Shown here one piece after another: positions 27,205 through 36,600 of a DNA stretch of 64,000 bases. The DNA is from JAKLFA01 sp964450385 (GTDB lineage: Bacteria; Omnitrophota; Gorgyraeia; Zapsychrales; JANLHA01): contig CAYVEC010000003.1 in NCBI GenBank assembly GCA_964450385.1, forward strand, positions 43,701 through 107,700, in the 5' to 3' direction. A program made the translations under genes and the position numbers. The notes below the pieces were generated by a model. The model did not search any database, was not told the origin of the DNA, and saw only the letters and a program-made list of their open reading frames with translations. Positions within the stretch are counted from its first letter, which is position 1, and every line of letters begins with the position of its first letter.

Positions 27205-27232
27205 GGGCGGCGATTAAAAGCCGCCCTTTTTT
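27205..27232 (+). terminator. intrinsic terminator of the large secreted protein gene
   Basis: GGGCGGC and GCCGCCC form a 7-bp stem with loop GATTAAAA, followed by TTTTTT (27227-27232). The reverse strand lacks a T-run, so it serves the plus-strand gene only. Confidence 0.85.
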
Positions 27233-27262
27233 ATTGGATCGGGCGCTAGGGGACGTGCCGCG

Positions 27263-27424
27263 TCAGCCGGCAAGATCGTCAGGGGACCGGAAGAACCGCG
27301 CGGGCCGGCCCGCGGCGCGGGGGGCGCGGGGCAGGATCTTCAGGAGATGATCGAGATAGAGGGCGGCCAACCCTGCGGCCATGAGGCCCAGGCTCTTTAA
27401 GAAGTCTCGTCGCGTGATCTTCAT
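27263..27424 (-). CDS. 53-aa Tat-signal peptide protein (stub of a Tat-exported protein?)
   Basis: Starts MKITRRDFLKSLGLMAAGLAAL, a textbook twin-arginine signal with the TRRDFLK motif and a hydrophobic segment, then only about 30 residues (LPRAPRAAGRPARFFRSPDD) before the stop. The ATG overlaps the stop of the AmrS gene as ATGA, so it is translationally coupled and probably real. No further domain can follow, since the convergent terminator begins 30 bases beyond. It may be the leftover N-terminus of a Tat-exported iron-sulfur protein (DUF362 proteins are often seen in such clusters) or a genuine short partner of the NosR-like protein. Confidence 0.65.
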   Translation of the reverse strand: MKITRRDFLKSLGLMAAGLAALYLDHLLKILPRAPRAAGRPARFFRSPDDLAG

Positions 27425-28404
27425 GTCCATCGTCCAGGGATCCTCTGTCCGCAGGCAGGACAGCTGCCGTTGAGAAGTGTATTTTTTAAAATGGTATAAC
27501 CCGCGCGTTCGATCAAGAGGTTGCCGCATCCGGGGCAGCGGGTGCTGTTGCCGGGATGGCCGGGGATGTTCCCGATATAGACAAACTCGAGGCCTTCGGC
27601 CCGGGCGATGTCCCAGGCCCGGTTTAGCGTCGCCTCAGGGGTCGGCGGGAGGTTCGCGAGCTGGTGGGTGGGCCAGAATTTTGAGAAGTGGACGGGTGTG
27701 TCGCGTCCGCAGGCATCAGCGACCCAGCGGCAGAGCGCCTGGAGATCATGGTCACTGTCGTTCCATGAGGGCACAATGAGATTCGTGATCTCGACCCAGA
27801 CGCCCATCTGTTTCATGGTCACGATCGCGTCCTGGACAGGCTTGAGGAGGGCTCCGCTCATTCGTTGATAGAAGTCATCGGTGATGCCCTTGAGGTCCAC
27901 GTTCGCCGCGTCGATATACGGGCAGAGCTCTTTGAGCGGCGGCTGATTGATATACCCCGCGGTGACGAGGACGTTGAGGAGCCCCTGCTCGTGCGCCAGG
28001 CGCGCGGTGTCATAGGTATATTCATAAAAGATGATCGGTTCAGAATAGGTATAGGCGATCGACCGGCAATGGTTCGTGGTAGCAGCGGCCACGACCTCCT
28101 CCGGCGTCATGCGCTGGTTCGTGGTGTCTTCCGGGGCGCTCTGCGAGATCTGCCAGTTCTGGCAGTACCGGCAGTGGAGGTTGCATCCGGCGGTCGCGAT
28201 CGAGAACGACCGGCTCGCCGGGAGGACATGGAACACAGGTTTTTTTTCGATTGGATCCACGTGGACGGCGCAGGGAGTGCCGTAGACCAGGGTCTGCATC
28301 TGACCGTTGATATTGATGCGGACCCGGCAGTCGCCGCGCGCTCCGTCAGGGAGCCGGCATCGCCGTGGGCAGAGTTCGCACTCAATGATCGGATTCGTTT
28401 TCAT
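27421..28404 (-). CDS. amrS: AmmeMemoRadiSam-system radical SAM enzyme (AmrS)
   Basis: 327 aa. An N-terminal cysteine-rich segment (CELCPRRCRLPDGARGDC) precedes the radical SAM motif CNLHCRYCQNW. The rest follows the PflA-like barrel (YTYSEPIIFYEYTYDTA, ANVDLKGITDDFY, EITNLIVPSWND), and the C-terminus carries a CxxC ... CxxC zinc-ribbon-like pair (CPGCGN, CPACGQ). This matches the AmrS family, whose substrate is unknown; its partners AmmA/AmmB (Memo) are not in the window. It overlaps the NosR-like gene by 23 bases and the Tat peptide gene by 4. A glycyl-radical activase is less likely because no glycyl-radical enzyme is adjacent. Confidence 0.85.
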   Translation of the reverse strand: MKTNPIIECELCPRRCRLPDGARGDCRVRININGQMQTLVYGTPCAVHVDPIEKKPVFHVLPASRSFSIATAGCNLHCRYCQNWQISQSAPEDTTNQRMTPEEVVAAATTNHCRSIAYTYSEPIIFYEYTYDTARLAHEQGLLNVLVTAGYINQPPLKELCPYIDAANVDLKGITDDFYQRMSGALLKPVQDAIVTMKQMGVWVEITNLIVPSWNDSDHDLQALCRWVADACGRDTPVHFSKFWPTHQLANLPPTPEATLNRAWDIARAEGLEFVYIGNIPGHPGNSTRCPGCGNLLIERAGYTILKNTLLNGSCPACGQRIPGRWT

Positions 28405-29878
28405 GAATTTGTTTCCAGTATCGTGCCGGGCGTGGGGAGAGCCCGGCGTCCCGGAACTGTTTCGTCAGGGTGTCACGTGTACTATAGGCCGGTCCCTTTT
28501 CCTCCGCAAGGTTTTTTTGCGCCGCGCCGTGCCGGGGGAGCCGCGTGATGAGCGATGCCAGGAGGAGGCCGACGGAGAGCATGGTCACAAAAAAGATCAA
28601 CAGCCCGCTCGGTCGCGATGAGGGCTTCAGTTCAGCCGGCGAGCACGAGAGACAGGCGAGGCATTCCGCCGGGTCCGCGCAGGCGCTTCGGTTTCGGCGG
28701 CTTGCTCCGATCCGCCAGGCACTGACCAGCCCGAGGAGCGCCCCCGTCGGACAGAGGTAGCGGCACCAGAAACGTGACAGGAAGAGCCCTGCCGTGAGCG
28801 CCACGCCGAGAAGGATCCAGGCGGGGAGCGTCCCGTATCCGGAAAAGAGCGTCACGTATACCTCGGCGGCCGCGAGCCGGGACTCGTGATTCACAAGACA
28901 CGCGCCCAGGAGAGCGAGAAGGACTAGATATTTTCCCCAGGTGAGACAGCGATCAAGAGTTCGGCCGGGATTGAGCGTGGGCAGATGGAACCGCCTGTTG
29001 AGAAACGCGAGGAGCTCTTGAAGGAATCCGAACGGACAGAGGGCAGCACAATACACGCGTCCCCAGAGGATGCCTGTGATCACAGCTCCGGTCATGAGGA
29101 GATAGAGGAGAGGGGCCTGTGTCAACGGCGGGAGCTGGTTGAGCGCGAGGCCGGCAAGGTGGGACGCGGAGAGCATGGTGTTGGTAGCGGCGAGGACTAA
29201 AAAGGAAAGGATCAGGGCACTCCAACGGAGCTGGGGCGAGGGCCGGATAACAGACACGGTCGCAAGCGTCCAGAGGACGAGGCCGGTGAGCGCGATGATG
29301 ACGAGGCGAATCGTTCCAGAACGGGCGGCGCCGGTTCCCGGGGCAGGCTGATAGGGATTTTCGATCGGCACGAGTTCAAGGAATCGTTCGGTCGCGGCGT
29401 TCAGGGTCGCGACGATCGCGGCGCTTGTGACCGTGGCGCCGCTGATGCCGTCGACGGTCTCCCCGAGGATATGGGGTGATCGGATCGGACGTCCGGAGAA
29501 TCGCATCAGGAAGGTGTTGATCTTGGTATCAAAGCCCGGGGTTTCCTGGTGGCTTGTTATGCCGACGGTCTTGATAACCCCTTCAGGCGTGACCGCGGCA
29601 GCAAGATGGATCGGGCCCCCGTATCCCTGGCCGGCCTGAGCGAGCCCTGATGAAAAAAACACGCACCCGATCCGCCGGTGATCCTGGTCGAACGCGGCGT
29701 AGACGGGATCGGTAACGGTTACGGCCTCAAAAGACGCGGCCTCCGGCCAGAGCGAGCGCAAGGTGGTCTCGGTGTCGGCTGAGGGCCGCGCACGGATCGG
29801 GTCGGGCCGGCTGTTGAGGGCGGCCGAACCGACGAGAACAGCGAGGATGAGGATCGATAATAAACGCCTTGGGTTCAT
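28382..29878 (-). CDS. NosR/RnfG-like flavinylated membrane electron-transfer protein
   Basis: 498 aa. An N-terminal membrane anchor (~5-20) leads to an extracytoplasmic FMN-binding domain (~50-170) ending in DGISGATVTS, the flavin-transferase (ApbE) target, so Thr149 or Thr151 should carry FMN. Then follow six or so membrane helices with two NapH/Fer4_5-type motifs (GRVYCAALCPFGFLQE and FWCRYLCPTGALLG) and a short cysteine cluster (CADPAECLACLSC). It should pass electrons across or along the inner membrane to a periplasmic acceptor. It heads an operon with AmrS and the Tat peptide. ApbE itself is not in the window. Its promoter lies 8 bases from the ATG with no Shine-Dalgarno. Confidence 0.85.
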   Translation of the reverse strand: MNPRRLLSILILAVLVGSAALNSRPDPIRARPSADTETTLRSLWPEAASFEAVTVTDPVYAAFDQDHRRIGCVFFSSGLAQAGQGYGGPIHLAAAVTPEGVIKTVGITSHQETPGFDTKINTFLMRFSGRPIRSPHILGETVDGISGATVTSAAIVATLNAATERFLELVPIENPYQPAPGTGAARSGTIRLVIIALTGLVLWTLATVSVIRPSPQLRWSALILSFLVLAATNTMLSASHLAGLALNQLPPLTQAPLLYLLMTGAVITGILWGRVYCAALCPFGFLQELLAFLNRRFHLPTLNPGRTLDRCLTWGKYLVLLALLGACLVNHESRLAAAEVYVTLFSGYGTLPAWILLGVALTAGLFLSRFWCRYLCPTGALLGLVSAWRIGASRRNRSACADPAECLACLSCSPAELKPSSRPSGLLIFFVTMLSVGLLLASLITRLPRHGAAQKNLAEEKGPAYSTRDTLTKQFRDAGLSPRPARYWKQIHENESDH

Positions 29879-29886
29879 TGAAAAAT

Positions 29887-29915
29887 ATTTTAGCCGGCCG
29901 CCAAGAACAATGCAA
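29887..29915 (-). promoter_or_regulatory. promoter of the NosR-like operon, leaderless geometry
   Basis: Minus-strand TTGCAT (29915-29910), 17-base spacer, TAAAAT (29892-29887). Eight bases (ATTTTTCA) separate the -10 from the ATG at 29878, leaving no space for a Shine-Dalgarno. Confidence 0.6.
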
Positions 29916-29934
29916 TGGAAAAAGGGGTGTTTAA

Positions 29935-29943
29935 TGATATAAT
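29935..29943 (+). promoter_or_regulatory. extended -10 promoter for the radical SAM gene
   Basis: TGATATAAT is a perfect extended -10 element (TGn-TATAAT) with no strong -35. It lies 40 bases before the ATG at 29983 and is divergent from the NosR-like promoter. Confidence 0.5.
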
Positions 29944-29982
29944 TCTACCGGTTGTGCGCGACACAGGGGGGCAACAGGTAGC

Positions 29983-30798
29983 ATGGAACACCATCGGTTA
30001 CATTATGTCTACGGTCCGGTCTATTCGTGGCGGCTGGGCGTCTCTCTCGGGGTTGACCCCATCTCTCAGCATGAAAAAATTTGCAGCATGAATTGCGTCT
30101 ACTGTCAGCTCGGGACGACGAACGTCTCGTCATGTGAACGGAAGGTTTATGTGCCTACGGATGCGGTTATTGCTGAGATCGACGAGGCGGTCCGCGATCG
30201 GCCAGTTGACTATGTGACATTTTCCGGGCGCGGGGAACCGACCTTGGCCCTGAATCTTGGTGAGATGATTGTGCGGCTGAAGGCGCGGGAACACGGGCGC
30301 GTTCAGCGGGTGGCCGTGATCACGAATTCGACTCTGCTGTTTCGGGAGGATGTCCGGCGGGACCTGATGCCCGCGGATTGCGTGGTCGCGAAACTCGATG
30401 CCTGCGATGCCGAGACCTGCGCGCGGATTGATGCCCCGGTCGCGGGAACCGGATTTGACATGATCGTGCAGGGGATCAGGGATTTCCGACGGGAGTTTAA
30501 GGGTCGGCTCGCGCTTCAGATCATGTTCGTGGAGGCGAACGCGGGCCAGGCCTGGCGGTTTGCCGAGATGGTCCGGGGCCTGGGGGCGGACGAGATCGAA
30601 TTGAACACGCCGCTTCGGCCGTCGCCGGTCCGGGCCTTGACCGAGGCTGAGATGAGGACCGTCGCGGCCGCCTTTGAGGGCCTGCCGATATCGATGGTCT
30701 ATGACCGCCCGCGCAAGACCCTTGAGGCCTGGGACAGGGACGAGACCCGACGGCGCCATGGTCAGTACGACGTGGAGGAGGGGGGCGCGGCGCGATGA
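29983..30798 (+). CDS. radical SAM protein, COG0731-like
   Basis: 271 aa. The radical SAM motif is CSMNCVYCQLG, preceded by YGPVYSWRLGVSLGVDP, which is typical of the COG0731 (wyosine-related Fe-S oxidoreductase) group. SGRGEPTLALNLGEMI and LNTPLRPSPVRAL are also seen in that group. Archaeal COG0731 proteins modify tRNA (TYW1), but bacterial members have no proven role. No C-terminal auxiliary cluster is evident. The gene overlaps the following histidine kinase by 4 bases (ATGA), which makes an operon of radical SAM protein, kinase, regulator and CBS protein. Confidence 0.8.
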   Translation: MEHHRLHYVYGPVYSWRLGVSLGVDPISQHEKICSMNCVYCQLGTTNVSSCERKVYVPTDAVIAEIDEAVRDRPVDYVTFSGRGEPTLALNLGEMIVRLKAREHGRVQRVAVITNSTLLFREDVRRDLMPADCVVAKLDACDAETCARIDAPVAGTGFDMIVQGIRDFRREFKGRLALQIMFVEANAGQAWRFAEMVRGLGADEIELNTPLRPSPVRALTEAEMRTVAAAFEGLPISMVYDRPRKTLEAWDRDETRRRHGQYDVEEGGAAR

Positions 30799-31514
30799 GC
30801 GAGTCGTATTCACCAGATAAGATCCTTGAATTGGAAAATAAGATCCGTTCGATCCCCCATCGGATCATTGAGGCGCAGGAGTTCGAACGCCACAGGATCT
30901 CCAAAGAGATCCATGACGACCTCGGTCAGTCGCTTGCGACGCTCAAGATGCTCATTCAGTCGAGCGTGCTCCCCGAGTATCTCGGGCCGCCGACAAATCG
31001 CAAGGCCTATGACCGGGTCCTCGCCTACCTTGATGAGATCATCGATAAGACGCGCGGGATCGCGACAAGCCTTCGGCCGAAGGTGCTTGAGACCATGGGC
31101 CTGACCCGGGCGATTAAAAAACTGGTGTTTGATTTTCGGAAGAAGCAGGGCCTGACGATCCGGGCCCAGATCGGCGATCTGGACGACCTGGGATTTCACG
31201 GCGAGACGGTTCATCTCTATCGGATCATTCAGGAGGCGTTGGCGAATCTCCTTCATCACGCGGAGGCGACTGAGGTCGAGATTATCTGTCGCCGCGGCCG
31301 TCAGCAGTTGGCCGTGACGATCGTGGATAACGGGAAGGGGTTTCAACCCGAGGAGATCGGCGCGGACCGGGAGGGGTTCTCCGGACACGGGTTATCGACG
31401 ATGCAGGAGAGGGCCCGGCTCCTGGGCGGGACGTGCATGATCGAGTCGGCCCCGACGCGGGGGACAACGATCCGGCTTGTGGTCCCGGTGGACGTCTCTG
31501 GGGAGGCGGCGTGA
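30795..31514 (+). CDS. NarL-family sensor histidine kinase (soluble)
   Basis: 239 aa without membrane segments. HisKA_3 dimerisation helix with the phosphorylated His40 (RISKEIHDDLGQSLATLK) and a HATPase_c domain (IVDNGKGFQ, GHGLSTMQERARLLGG). There is almost no N-terminal sensory domain (only ~25 residues), so the signal must come from a partner or from the cytoplasm. It overlaps the regulator gene at TGATG and is translated together with it. It is the obvious partner of the NarL-type regulator next to it. Confidence 0.9.
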   Translation: MSESYSPDKILELENKIRSIPHRIIEAQEFERHRISKEIHDDLGQSLATLKMLIQSSVLPEYLGPPTNRKAYDRVLAYLDEIIDKTRGIATSLRPKVLETMGLTRAIKKLVFDFRKKQGLTIRAQIGDLDDLGFHGETVHLYRIIQEALANLLHHAEATEVEIICRRGRQQLAVTIVDNGKGFQPEEIGADREGFSGHGLSTMQERARLLGGTCMIESAPTRGTTIRLVVPVDVSGEAA

Positions 31515-32152
31515 TGTATCGGATCATTTTGGCTGATGATCATGCGATGTTCCGGGCGGGGCTTCGGAGTCTCATTGACGGTCAGGAGAAATTGACGGTC
31601 GTAGCCGAGGCCGCCGACGGCGAGGAACTCCTTGCCTTGGTCCGCCGGGTGAAATGCGACCTCGTGGTCATGGACCTCTCGATGCCGCGGATGGATGGCA
31701 TGCAGGCCCTGGCCGAGATGAGGCAGACGTTTCCTTCGGTGAAGGTCCTAGTCCTCACCATGCAGAAGGAGACGGAACACTTTCAGCAGGCCATGGCCTG
31801 CGGAGCCTGCGGGTATGTCTTAAAGGAAGACGCCTTTGAACAGCTCATCGAGGCGATCGATATGATCGCCGAGGGAGAACAGTTTTTTTCGCCGTCGATC
31901 GTCCGGCTCATGGGCGAACAGCTCGGTCGCGGACAGGATCACCGGCAGACGCCCGGGATCGAGGTCTTGACCCATCGGGAACAGCAGATCCTGAAATTGA
32001 TCGCGAGCGGACTCGCCAACAAGAATATCGCCTGTCAGCTCAATATTAGTGTGCGTACCGTCGAGGCGCATCGGCTGAACGTTGTCAAGAAACTCGGGAT
32101 CCATTCAACAGCGGGCCTTGTGCGGTATGCGATCGAAAAGGCCTTTATCTAG
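31514..32152 (+). CDS. NarL/FixJ-family DNA-binding response regulator
   Basis: 212 aa. Receiver domain (IILADDHAMFRAGL; phosphoacceptor Asp54 in VVMDLSMPRMDG; Lys in VLKEDAFE) and a LuxR-type helix-turn-helix (LTHREQQILKLIASGLANK, VRTVEAHRLNVVKKLG). The start ATG at 31514 overlaps the kinase stop. It probably controls transcription in response to the adjacent soluble kinase; targets are not identifiable here. Confidence 0.92.
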   Translation: MYRIILADDHAMFRAGLRSLIDGQEKLTVVAEAADGEELLALVRRVKCDLVVMDLSMPRMDGMQALAEMRQTFPSVKVLVLTMQKETEHFQQAMACGACGYVLKEDAFEQLIEAIDMIAEGEQFFSPSIVRLMGEQLGRGQDHRQTPGIEVLTHREQQILKLIASGLANKNIACQLNISVRTVEAHRLNVVKKLGIHSTAGLVRYAIEKAFI

Positions 32153-32163
32153 GAGGAGCCACC

Positions 32164-32637
32164 ATGCCCATTCGACCCCGGCCCGAAAGCCAATATGTGA
32201 AGAAACTGCTTCAGGAGTTGACGCTGAAAGAGGTCATGCAGACCCCGGCGATCACGATCCCGGTGGATGTTGTGTTCAGTGACGTGGTCCGTCTGTTTAA
32301 CAACCATCGGATCCGCCATCTTCCTGTTGTGAATGAATCGAAGGAGGTCGTTGGGCTCATTTCTCAACGGGATCTTTATAAGACCCAGTCGCCGAGGAAA
32401 CTCGAGGACGGGTCGTGGTATTATGACCCTCAGGAGCTGGATATGGTCAAGATCTCGTCGGTCATGACCCGTCAGCCGTTCACCTTGCGCGAGGAGCAGA
32501 CGGTCGCGGACGCCCTGAAGCCGATGGTTCGGTTTAAATACGGGTGTATTCCGGTCGTCAATGCCCAGAATAAGATCGTCGGGATCATCACGCAATATGA
32601 TATTCTGCGCATGGCCGCGGATATCCTAAATCGGTGA
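32164..32637 (+). CDS. CBS-domain pair protein
   Basis: 157 aa with two CBS domains: the first near residues 20-75 (VMQTPAITIPVDVVFSDVVRLFNNHRIRHLPVVN) and the second near 95-150 (VMTRQPFTLREEQTVADALKPMV). CBS pairs bind adenine nucleotides and act as energy-state sensors. AGGAGG sits before the ATG and the gene begins 11 bases after the NarL-type regulator, so it may modulate that signalling pathway. There is no attached enzyme domain. Confidence 0.88.
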   Translation: MPIRPRPESQYVKKLLQELTLKEVMQTPAITIPVDVVFSDVVRLFNNHRIRHLPVVNESKEVVGLISQRDLYKTQSPRKLEDGSWYYDPQELDMVKISSVMTRQPFTLREEQTVADALKPMVRFKYGCIPVVNAQNKIVGIITQYDILRMAADILNR

Positions 32638-32715
32638 GCCGTTCATTGATGCAGCTCGCCGGGCTCTGCCGCTTAAATTTCAGACATTTTTTCTTCCTTT
32701 CATTGAGGATATTAT

Positions 32716-32721
32716 TATAAT
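32716..32721 (+). promoter_or_regulatory. possible -10 box before the disordered protein gene
   Basis: A perfect TATAAT lies 37 bases before the ATG at 32759, but the -35 region is only pyrimidine-rich (TTCCTT at 32694-32699). Confidence 0.35.
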
Positions 32722-32758
32722 GTGAGTGAACGCGGTTGAACTAAGGAGCGGGTGGGGC

Positions 32759-33190
32759 ATGAGCGAAGAATCTGATCAGACGAAGCCGGGTGATGCCGGA
32801 GCGGTTCCGGTCCCTCCGGCCGGTGGCGAGCCTTCAGGCTCGACGGTGCCAGAGACCCTTCCGGATGTGCCGGGTCTTCCTCCGGAAGAACCGGCTCCAG
32901 CGTCAGCCCAGCCCGCGGACGCGGATCCGCGGAAGATCTTAGAGGTCTTGGATCAGGCGGCCGAGACCGGAGGGACTCCGGAGGCTTCGAAGCCTGCTGA
33001 TCCGGCTGAGCCTGCCGCTCAGGTGGAGGCTGTTTCGCCCGAGATGATGATCTCAGAGGCGATGCGCGAACTTGATGCGATGCTTGAGAGTATAACGGCG
33101 AAACAGGCGGCAGCGCCAGAGGTCGCACCCCCGGCGCCTGACGAGTTGCCGGATGTCCCAAGTGGCGGGGGCACAGCGGCGGGCGGGTAG
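32759..33190 (+). CDS. acidic Pro/Ala/Glu-rich disordered protein, function unknown
   Basis: 143 aa. No signal peptide, membrane segment or known domain. Most of the chain is low complexity (PAPASAQPADAD, PADPAEPAAQ), with a single likely helix near residues 90-115 (MMISEAMRELDAMLESITAKQ) that could be a binding segment. GGGTGGGG precedes the ATG. The next gene, 20 bases downstream, is a single-domain receiver, so this may be a scaffold or partner of that receiver. Codon use (GC-rich third positions) fits the neighbouring genes and supports its being coding. Confidence 0.6.
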   Translation: MSEESDQTKPGDAGAVPVPPAGGEPSGSTVPETLPDVPGLPPEEPAPASAQPADADPRKILEVLDQAAETGGTPEASKPADPAEPAAQVEAVSPEMMISEAMRELDAMLESITAKQAAAPEVAPPAPDELPDVPSGGGTAAGG

Positions 33191-33210
33191 AGAAGCCCAG
33201 GAGACCCGAC

Positions 33211-33579
33211 ATGGCGAAAAAAATATTGATCGTGGATGATGAACGCGACATTGTCGAGATCGTCAGGATGCGGCTCGTTTCTCACGGTTATGATGTCGTG
33301 AGCGCCTATGACGGCAGGGAAGGGCTGGCCCGGGTCCGCGAGACCCAGCCGGATCTGATCATTTTGGATGTGATGATGCCGGAGATCAACGGCTCGACGC
33401 TCTGCGGCATTTTGAAATTTGATGAGCAGTTTTGTCATATCCCGGTCATCATGCTGAGCGTCAAGGCGCGTGACCTGGACCGTGAGATCGGCGGACGGGT
33501 CAAGGCCGATGCCTATCTGACGAAGCCTTTCGAGGCCCAGGAGCTCATCGACACGGTAAAAAAATTAATTGGTGAATAG
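33211..33579 (+). CDS. single-domain response regulator
   Basis: 122 aa receiver only: IVDDERD acidic pocket, phosphoacceptor Asp53 (IILDVMMPEING), Ser in IMLSVKA and Lys in LTKPFEAQE. No output domain and no adjacent kinase. It is probably cotranscribed with the preceding disordered protein. The two genes may form a phospho-dependent protein-interaction module. Confidence 0.88.
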   Translation: MAKKILIVDDERDIVEIVRMRLVSHGYDVVSAYDGREGLARVRETQPDLIILDVMMPEINGSTLCGILKFDEQFCHIPVIMLSVKARDLDREIGGRVKADAYLTKPFEAQELIDTVKKLIGE

Positions 33580-33612
33580 ACCATTCCTATCAGATGTTCA
33601 GGCGGTATTTCG

Positions 33613-36600
33613 ATGCGGAATCATCACGAGATGAATCACACATTAGAGGGCCTGTTGACCAAGCGGATCCTGGTGCTCGACGGTGCCATGGGTACCGTGA
33701 TCCAGCGGTTCGGTCTCTCAGCCGCGGATTACCGGCAGGGCCGGCTCACCGGTCATCCAGTGGATCTGACCGGGAATAATGATGTCCTTGTTCTGACAGT
33801 GCCGCAGGTCATTGAGCAGATCCATCGCGATTATTTTGAGGCCGGGGCGGATATCATTACGACTAACACCTTCGGTGCCAATAGTGTCACTCAGGCGGAT
33901 TATCAGACGCAGTCGTATGTGTATGAGATGAACGTCGCCGCGGCCTCGATCGCCCGCCGCGTCGCTGATGAGGTCTCTCGGCAGGCGCCGGATCGGCCGC
34001 GTTTCGTCGCTGGATCCATGGGGCCGACGAACCGGACCGCCTCGATGTCGCCTGATGTGAATGATCCCGCGTTCCGAGCCGTGACCTTCGATGGGCTCGC
34101 GGCCGCGTATTATGAGCAGGCGGTCGGGCTTTGGGACGGCGGGGTTGATTTGTTCTTGGTCGAGACGATCTTCGATACACTGAATGCCAAGGCCGCGGTC
34201 TTTGCCCTTGAGCGGCTCTTCCGGGAGCGGCAGGCCCGACGGCCGGTGATGATCTCGGTAACGATCACTGATGCGAGCGGGCGGAATCTATCGGGCCAGA
34301 CCCTGGAGGCGGTCTGGGTCTCTTTGGCCCATGCCCGGCCGCTTAGCATGGGGATCAATTGCGCCCTCGGACCCGAGCAGATGCGGGCGCACATGGAAAC
34401 ACTTCACGGGCTTGTTCCCTGTTGTGTGAGCTGTTATCCGAACGCCGGCCTGCCGAACGAGTATGGCCGGTATGACCTTTCTCCCGACGGGATGGCCTCG
34501 GTGATCAGGTCGTTCGCGGAGGCGGGCTGGATGAATATTGTCGGCGGGTGCTGCGGGACCACCCCGGAGCATATCCGGGCGATCGCCGCGGCGGTCGCAG
34601 GGAAACCGCCCCGGATCCGTCCGGCGGCGCGGCGTGTCACGGTCATGAGCGGGTTGGAACCTCTGACGGTGACCCCGGAATCAAATTTTATCACGGTCGG
34701 GGAAAGGACGAACGTGACGGGTTCCAAACGGTTCGCGCGTCTCGTCCGTGAGGGAAAGGATGAGGAGGCCCTCAGCGTGGCCCGTGATCAGGTCGAGAAC
34801 GGGGCCCAGGTCCTTGATGTGAATATGGATGAGGGGCTTCTTGATTCTGCGGCCTGCATGACGCGGTTTCTGAATTTTCTCGCATCCGAGCCGGACATCG
34901 CCCGGGTCCCGGTCATGATCGATTCCTCCCAGTGGTCTGTGATTGAGGCGGGGCTGAAATGCGTCCAGGGGAAGTCGATCGTGAATTCTCTATCCCTGAA
35001 AGAGGGTGAGGCGGTCTTTTCTGAGCGGGCGGCTCGTGTGCGTGCCTATGGGGCGGCCCTTGTGGTCATGGCCTTTGATGAGCAGGGTCAGGCCGACACG
35101 GTCGAGCGTAAGGTCGCGATCTGTCAGCGGGCCTATGATATCCTGACGCGGGAACTTGATTTCCCGCCGGAGGACATCATTTTTGATCCGAATATTTTTG
35201 CCGTGGCGACCGGTATCCCGGAACATAACGGCTATGCCCTGGCTTTCTTTGAGGCGACCCGGCAGATCAAGCAGCGGATGCCGTTCTGCCGGATCTCCGG
35301 CGGGGTGAGCAACGTCTCATTCGCCTTTCGCGGGCAGAACGTCTTGCGTGAGGCGATGCACGCGGTCTTTTTGTATCACGCGATCCGTGCCGGAATGGAT
35401 ATGGGGATCGTGAACGCCGGGATGCTCCCGGTCTACGAGGAGATCGATCCGGCGCTGCGTGAGCGGATCGAGGATGTTCTTCTCAATCGCCGCGATGACG
35501 CGACCGAACGCCTGATCGAGGTCGCTCAGTCGGCCGGCACGGTCACGGGTGACCAGCCGCAGCGCGCGAGAGAATGGCGCGGTCTTCCGGTCCAGGAGCG
35601 TCTTCGCCACGCACTGATTACGGGGATCGCTGATCATATTGACGAGGATGTGCCTGAGGCCCTTGCCGAGATGCGGGATCCGGTCCAGGTCATTGAGGGC
35701 CCGCTCATGGACGGGATGCGACGGGTCGGGGAATTTTTTGGCGAAGGGAAGATGTTCTTGCCGCAGGTTGTGAAGAGCGCGAGGGTCATGAAAAAGGCGG
35801 TCGCGGTGCTCGAGCCGGCGATGAAGGAACGCGATCGGTCCTCGGCTAAAAAGCTTGGGACCGTGGTCATGGCGACGGTCAAGGGCGATGTCCATGATAT
35901 CGGGAAGAACATCGTAGGGGTCATTCTGGCGTGTAATCATTTTGACGTAATCGATCTGGGGGTGATGGTCCCGGCGGAGAAGATCATCGAGGCGGTCCGT
36001 GATCATGGCGCGGATATGGTTGCCTTAAGCGGATTGATCACGCCCTCGCTCGATGAGATGGTCCATGTTGCCCGCGAGATGAAACGCGCCGGGTTTTCCC
36101 TGCCGCTTCTCATCGGCGGGGCCACGACATCGGCCCGGCATACGGCCTTGAAGATCGCCCCGGTGTATGACGGCCCGGTTATTCACAGCCGGGATGCCTC
36201 GGAGTGTGTGATGGTCTGCCGTGAGCTCGTGGACCCGAAACGCCGCGAGGCCTTCATCGCGGAGATCGCGCGGAAGAATATGGGGCTTCGGCAGACGGGT
36301 ACCGGCCCCGCGGCCCCGGCAGGTTACGTCTCGATCGATGAGGCACGGGCGAAGCGGATGAAGATCGATTGGCGGCATGCCGTGGTCACTCGGCCCGCAT
36401 TTGTCGGTCCAAAGGTAGTTGATGATTATGATCTCGAGGAGATCAGCCGGTATATTGATTGGACGCCGTTCTTTTGGGTCTGGGAATTAAAGGGGGCGTA
36501 CCCCGCAATCCTCGATGACCCGCGGCAGGGGAAGGAGGCTCGGCGGATCTTTGAGGATGCCCAGCGGCTCCTTGCTCGGATCGTGGCGGAAAAACGGCTT

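Noticed and set aside
27421..28404. Pyruvate-formate-lyase activating enzyme
   Set aside because: The N-terminal cysteine cluster, C-terminal zinc-ribbon-like ends and lack of a glycyl-radical partner fit AmrS better.
33580..33612. Cobalamin or SAM riboswitch before metH
   Set aside because: Only 33 bases separate the genes, too short for either riboswitch.
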